Shown here one piece after another: positions 61,525-64,000 of a stretch of DNA of 64,000 bases (position 1 is its first letter; each line of letters begins with the position of its first letter). The stretch comes from Muribaculum sp. An289. Its GTDB lineage: Bacteria; Bacteroidota; Bacteroidia; Bacteroidales; UBA932. The stretch spans positions 62,001-126,000 of the forward strand of contig NZ_NFIV01000001.1 in assembly GCF_002159555.1 (NCBI RefSeq), in the 5' to 3' direction. The notes below the pieces were generated by a model, which made no database searches, was not told the origin of the DNA, and saw only the letters and a program-made list of their open reading frames with translations. The translations under genes and the position numbers were made by a program.

Positions 61525-62463
61525 TCATTTATCTTTAATATCGTCTACTGAAAAAATCGAATTTATGAACTCGCGTTTGTCGAAAACCTTCAAATCGTCG
61601 ACACCTTCCCCGATTCCCACGAATTTTACCGGAACCTTGAAACGGTCCACGATTCCTATCACCACCCCTCCCTTGGCTGTCCCGTCCAATTTGGTGACGG
61701 CAAGGGCGGTAATATCCGTAGCTTTCGCGAATTCCTGCGCCTGGACGTAAGCATTCTGCCCCGTAGAACCGTCCAGGACAAGAAGGACTTCATGAGGAGC
61801 CCCTGGAACGACCTTCCCCATTACGTTCCTTATCTTGGTAAGCTCGTTCATCAGGTTTATTTTGTTGTGGAGCCGTCCTGCCGTGTCCACAAGCACGACA
61901 TCGGTGCCTTTGGCTACGGCCGACTTGACAGTATCGAAGGCGACAGAAGCGGGATCCGCCCCCATGCCCTGTTTAACTATATCGGCACCCGAGCGCTCGG
62001 CCCAAATGGAAAGCTGGTCCACGGCCGCCGCCCTAAAAGTGTCGGCCGCCCCCAACATCACACTTTTGCCCTGCGCCCTCAGCATGGAAGCGAGCTTGCC
62101 TATCGTCGTGGTCTTGCCGACCCCGTTCACTCCGACAACCATAATCACATATGGCTTTTTGGAAAAATCGAAAGGTTCTACCGGCCCTGCCTCGCTGTCT
62201 GAAACGTCAAGCATCGAGAGTATTTCATCCTTGACTATGTCTGCCAGTTCCTTGAGACTGGTATATTTGTCCCTGTGTACCCTGTCCTCTATGCCGTCGA
62301 TGACCTTCATCGTAGTGTCCACACCCATGTCCGAAGCAATCAGGGCCTCCTCTATGGCATCGAGCACATCCTCGTCTATGGCGGACTTGCCGAGAATCGC
62401 CTTGGAAAGTCTGGAGAAAAAACCGTCCTTGGTTTTTTTCATTCCCTTATCAAAAATACCCAT
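61525..62463 (-). CDS. ftsY: Signal recognition particle receptor FtsY
   Basis: 312 aa, short form lacking the acidic A domain of E. coli. NG domain motifs: MVVGVNGVGKTTTIGKLAS, ADTFRAAAVDQLSIWAER, LVDTAGRLHNKINLM and AVTKLDGTAKGGVVIGI. GTPase that docks SRP-ribosomes at the membrane. Confidence 0.96.
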   Translation of the reverse strand: MGIFDKGMKKTKDGFFSRLSKAILGKSAIDEDVLDAIEEALIASDMGVDTTMKVIDGIEDRVHRDKYTSLKELADIVKDEILSMLDVSDSEAGPVEPFDFSKKPYVIMVVGVNGVGKTTTIGKLASMLRAQGKSVMLGAADTFRAAAVDQLSIWAERSGADIVKQGMGADPASVAFDTVKSAVAKGTDVVLVDTAGRLHNKINLMNELTKIRNVMGKVVPGAPHEVLLVLDGSTGQNAYVQAQEFAKATDITALAVTKLDGTAKGGVVIGIVDRFKVPVKFVGIGEGVDDLKVFDKREFINSIFSVDDIKDK

Positions 62464-62601
62464 ACGAATAACTTTTGTTCAATTTGCAAATATACGCAGA
62501 AGCCGAGAGCAATGCAAATGAACTTGTTCAAATTGTATTGCCGAGGCGCAACAGTATTTCTGCCATAGGCAAATTGCGAAGCAGTACTGCCGAATGCAAG
62601 A

Positions 62602-62622
62602 AGGCGGCCAAAAAGGCCGCCT
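62602..62622 (-). terminator. Candidate terminator after ribosomal cluster
   Basis: Perfect AGGCGGCC/GGCCGCCT stem with five-base loop, between the DUF4295 and ftsY genes. The trailing minus-strand sequence is TCTTGC, so the T tract is weak. Confidence 0.6.
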
Positions 62623-62657
62623 CCGACTAATATCAGTTTATCTGGAAACTGTCAGTT

Positions 62658-62813
62658 TTATTTCTTGGCGAAAAAATCTTTCACCTGCTCGGTAGGTACG
62701 AGCTCTTCTTTGAACATATATGCGCCGCTTTTAGGCGATTTGTCCATACGGATGCACTTGATCACGTTCCTTGTGCTTCCTTTCGAGAATGTTGCGACTG
62801 CTTTCTTTGCCAT
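62658..62813 (-). CDS. DUF4295 small basic protein
   Basis: 51 aa: MAKKAVATFSKGSTRNVIKC ... EELVPTEQVKDFFAKK. The family is Bacteroidetes-specific, encoded after rpmB and rpmG; likely ribosome-associated by context. Confidence 0.88.
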   Translation of the reverse strand: MAKKAVATFSKGSTRNVIKCIRMDKSPKSGAYMFKEELVPTEQVKDFFAKK

Positions 62814-62824
62814 AGTCTAAAAAA

Positions 62825-63013
62825 TTATTTTATTTCGCGGTGAAGCGTTACCTTTTTCAAATACGGGTTGTATTTCATGCGCTCGAGACGCTGGGTCGTA
62901 TTTTTCCTGTTCTTTGTAGTGATATACCTTGAGATTCCCGGCACTCCGGTAGCTTTCTGTTCGGTGCACTCCAAAATCACCTGAACCCTATTACCTTTTG
63001 CTTTCTTTGCCAT
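62825..63013 (-). CDS. rpmG: 50S ribosomal protein L33
   Basis: 62 aa. [40 protein letters not shown]. Only one Cys, so this is the zinc-free form. Between rpmB and DUF4295. Confidence 0.95.
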   Translation of the reverse strand: MAKKAKGNRVQVILECTEQKATGVPGISRYITTKNRKNTTQRLERMKYNPYLKKVTLHREIK

Positions 63014-63025
63014 AGCGCACTAAAA

Positions 63026-63268
63026 TTAAATGTTTTTAACATAACCCTTCTGCCCTGCCTCTTTCAAAGTTGCGGACAGTCCGTTCTTGCATATCTGCCT
63101 GAGACCTTTGCAGGAAACCTTCAACGTAATAAATTTCTGCTGCTCCTCGGACCAGAACTTCTTCGTCCTGAGGTTGAGGGCAAATTCGCGCTTTGTGCGC
63201 CTCTTGGAGTGGGAAACGTTGTTTCCTATCATCCTCTTTCTTCCAGTTATTTGACAAACTCTTGCCAT
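63026..63268 (-). CDS. rpmB: 50S ribosomal protein L28
   Basis: 80 aa. MARVCQITGRKRMIGNNVSH, KRRTKREFALNLRTKKFWS. Large-subunit protein, first of the ribosomal trio here. Confidence 0.96.
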   Translation of the reverse strand: MARVCQITGRKRMIGNNVSHSKRRTKREFALNLRTKKFWSEEQQKFITLKVSCKGLRQICKNGLSATLKEAGQKGYVKNI

Positions 63269-63344
63269 TTCAGTATATTTTTATTTTATTATTCAAAAAC
63301 TAAGGGCTGCAAAATTACCCCTTTTCTAAGTAAAAAACAAATTT

Positions 63345-64000
63345 TTATAAAAATTTGAACAAACGGTTCCACCTGATATTCTTCGGGAAAGGCTTGGTTT
63401 TGTCCGAAGAGAACCATACTACGGCCGGCTTGCCGACTATGTGGTTTTCCGGGACGAATCCCCAATAACGCGAATCCAAAGAATTGTGGCGGTTGTCTCC
63501 AACCATAAAATAGTAGTCCTGTGCGAATGTGTAGCTGTCGGCCTCATTCCCGTCTATGTATATCCTTCCGTCCTTGACTTCGAGCTCATGACCTTCGTAA
63601 ACCTCTATTATCCTCCTGTACAAAGGAAGTACGGACAAATCGAGTTTTACCGTCGCATCCTTTTCGGGTATCCATAAAGGGCCGAAGTTGTCCCTGGTCC
63701 AGTCGTAGGACTTGTCGAACGGGAAAATCATAAGGTAGCCTTCCGAGCTGTCCCCGCCTTTCTTCTGGATGTCGGGGGTGACCGAAACGACTGCCGAAAG
63801 ATTCTCTATGCCTTCAAGGGCCTTTTTCGTGAGAGGCAGGGCTTCATATCCAGGCAAAGCCGGATTGAAATAAGCATCCTCCGAATTCACGCCGAGCCCG
63901 TCGAGAAGCATCGAGTTCAGCCTTTGTCCCGAAGTCACCACGCGATATGTATTCTGGACACCTTCATAATCAGGAAGCCTTTCCCCATTGACACTGATGA
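63345..64000 (-). CDS. lepB: Signal peptidase I, partial (C-terminal part)
   Basis: The frame stays open to the right edge; the N-terminus with the catalytic Ser/Lys is outside. DYYFMVGDNRHNSLDSRYWG is the conserved box E, followed by VPENHIVGKPAVVWFS. A long insert precedes it, as in Bacteroidetes LepB. It cleaves signal peptides at the inner membrane. C-terminus FKNIRWNRLFKFL-like. Confidence 0.92.
   Translation of the reverse strand, partial: ISVNGERLPDYEGVQNTYRVVTSGQRLNSMLLDGLGVNSEDAYFNPALPGYEALPLTKKALEGIENLSAVVSVTPDIQKKGGDSSEGYLMIFPFDKSYDWTRDNFGPLWIPEKDATVKLDLSVLPLYRRIIEVYEGHELEVKDGRIYIDGNEADSYTFAQDYYFMVGDNRHNSLDSRYWGFVPENHIVGKPAVVWFSSDKTKPFPKNIRWNRLFKFL

Overview
The window is from a Bacteroidales genome. 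The evidence is the recurring TTTG / ~20 bp / TAnnTTTG promoter signature, the host rpmB-rpmG-DUF4295-ftsY cluster, a DUF4296 lipoprotein, and many prophage families typical of gut Bacteroidetes. A Rikenellaceae/Alistipes-like host is a guess from gene style only.

Positions 1 to about 45.1 kb are the right-hand part of a temperate siphophage-like prophage; its left end lies outside the window. Read leftward from the attachment end it has: tyrosine integrase (43.5-44.8 kb); an array of 12 short hairpin repeats beside an AT-rich tract (43.0-43.55 kb); a rightward immunity block with an S24-type repressor (41.2-42.9 kb); a leftward early operon for recombination and replication (RecT, SbcC-like ATPase, NinB-like, DnaD/DnaC-type replication proteins, MazG-like, Dam, exonuclease, RuvC-like resolvase, ParB-domain proteins, many small Cys-rich proteins; 24.4-41.1 kb); packaging genes (terminase, portal, MuF-type head protein with a toxin-like C-terminus; 19.2-24.3 kb); and head-tail genes from scaffold and capsid to tape measure and tail-tip proteins (1-14.2 kb). 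No lysis genes or tail fibres are seen; they presumably lie further left.

The leftward structural operon is interrupted by a rightward cassette (14.4-19.15 kb). It encodes an HU-like protein, a DUF4248 protein, an Abi_2 (AbiF/AbiD-type, HEPN RX4H) protein with a small structured RNA gene directly in front, a DUF4236 membrane protein, a second structured RNA or leader, a KilA-N/ANT antirepressor, and a third candidate RNA. A 17-bp inverted repeat (TGTGTTTATTGAACACA and variants) lies beside three transcription units of this cassette and three early units, which suggests a prophage regulon.

The right attachment region holds a complete tRNA-Arg(CCU) at 44925-44996 and, 90 bp further on, the 5' half of a second tRNA-Arg(CCU) that ends at the anticodon arm. 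A plausible reading is that the phage split the host tRNA at the anticodon and supplies its own copy.

From about 45.1 kb rightward the DNA is ordinary chromosome: rpmF and a DUF177 protein, typA, guaA, a phospholipase-D-type synthase, tRNA-Leu(GAG), a hydroxyacid dehydrogenase, a metallopeptidase-like lipoprotein with an acidic repeat tail, and a long leftward run (lepB, rpmB, rpmG, DUF4295, ftsY, pheT, DUF4296, amidohydrolase, radical SAM, dtd, deoC, outer-membrane protein).
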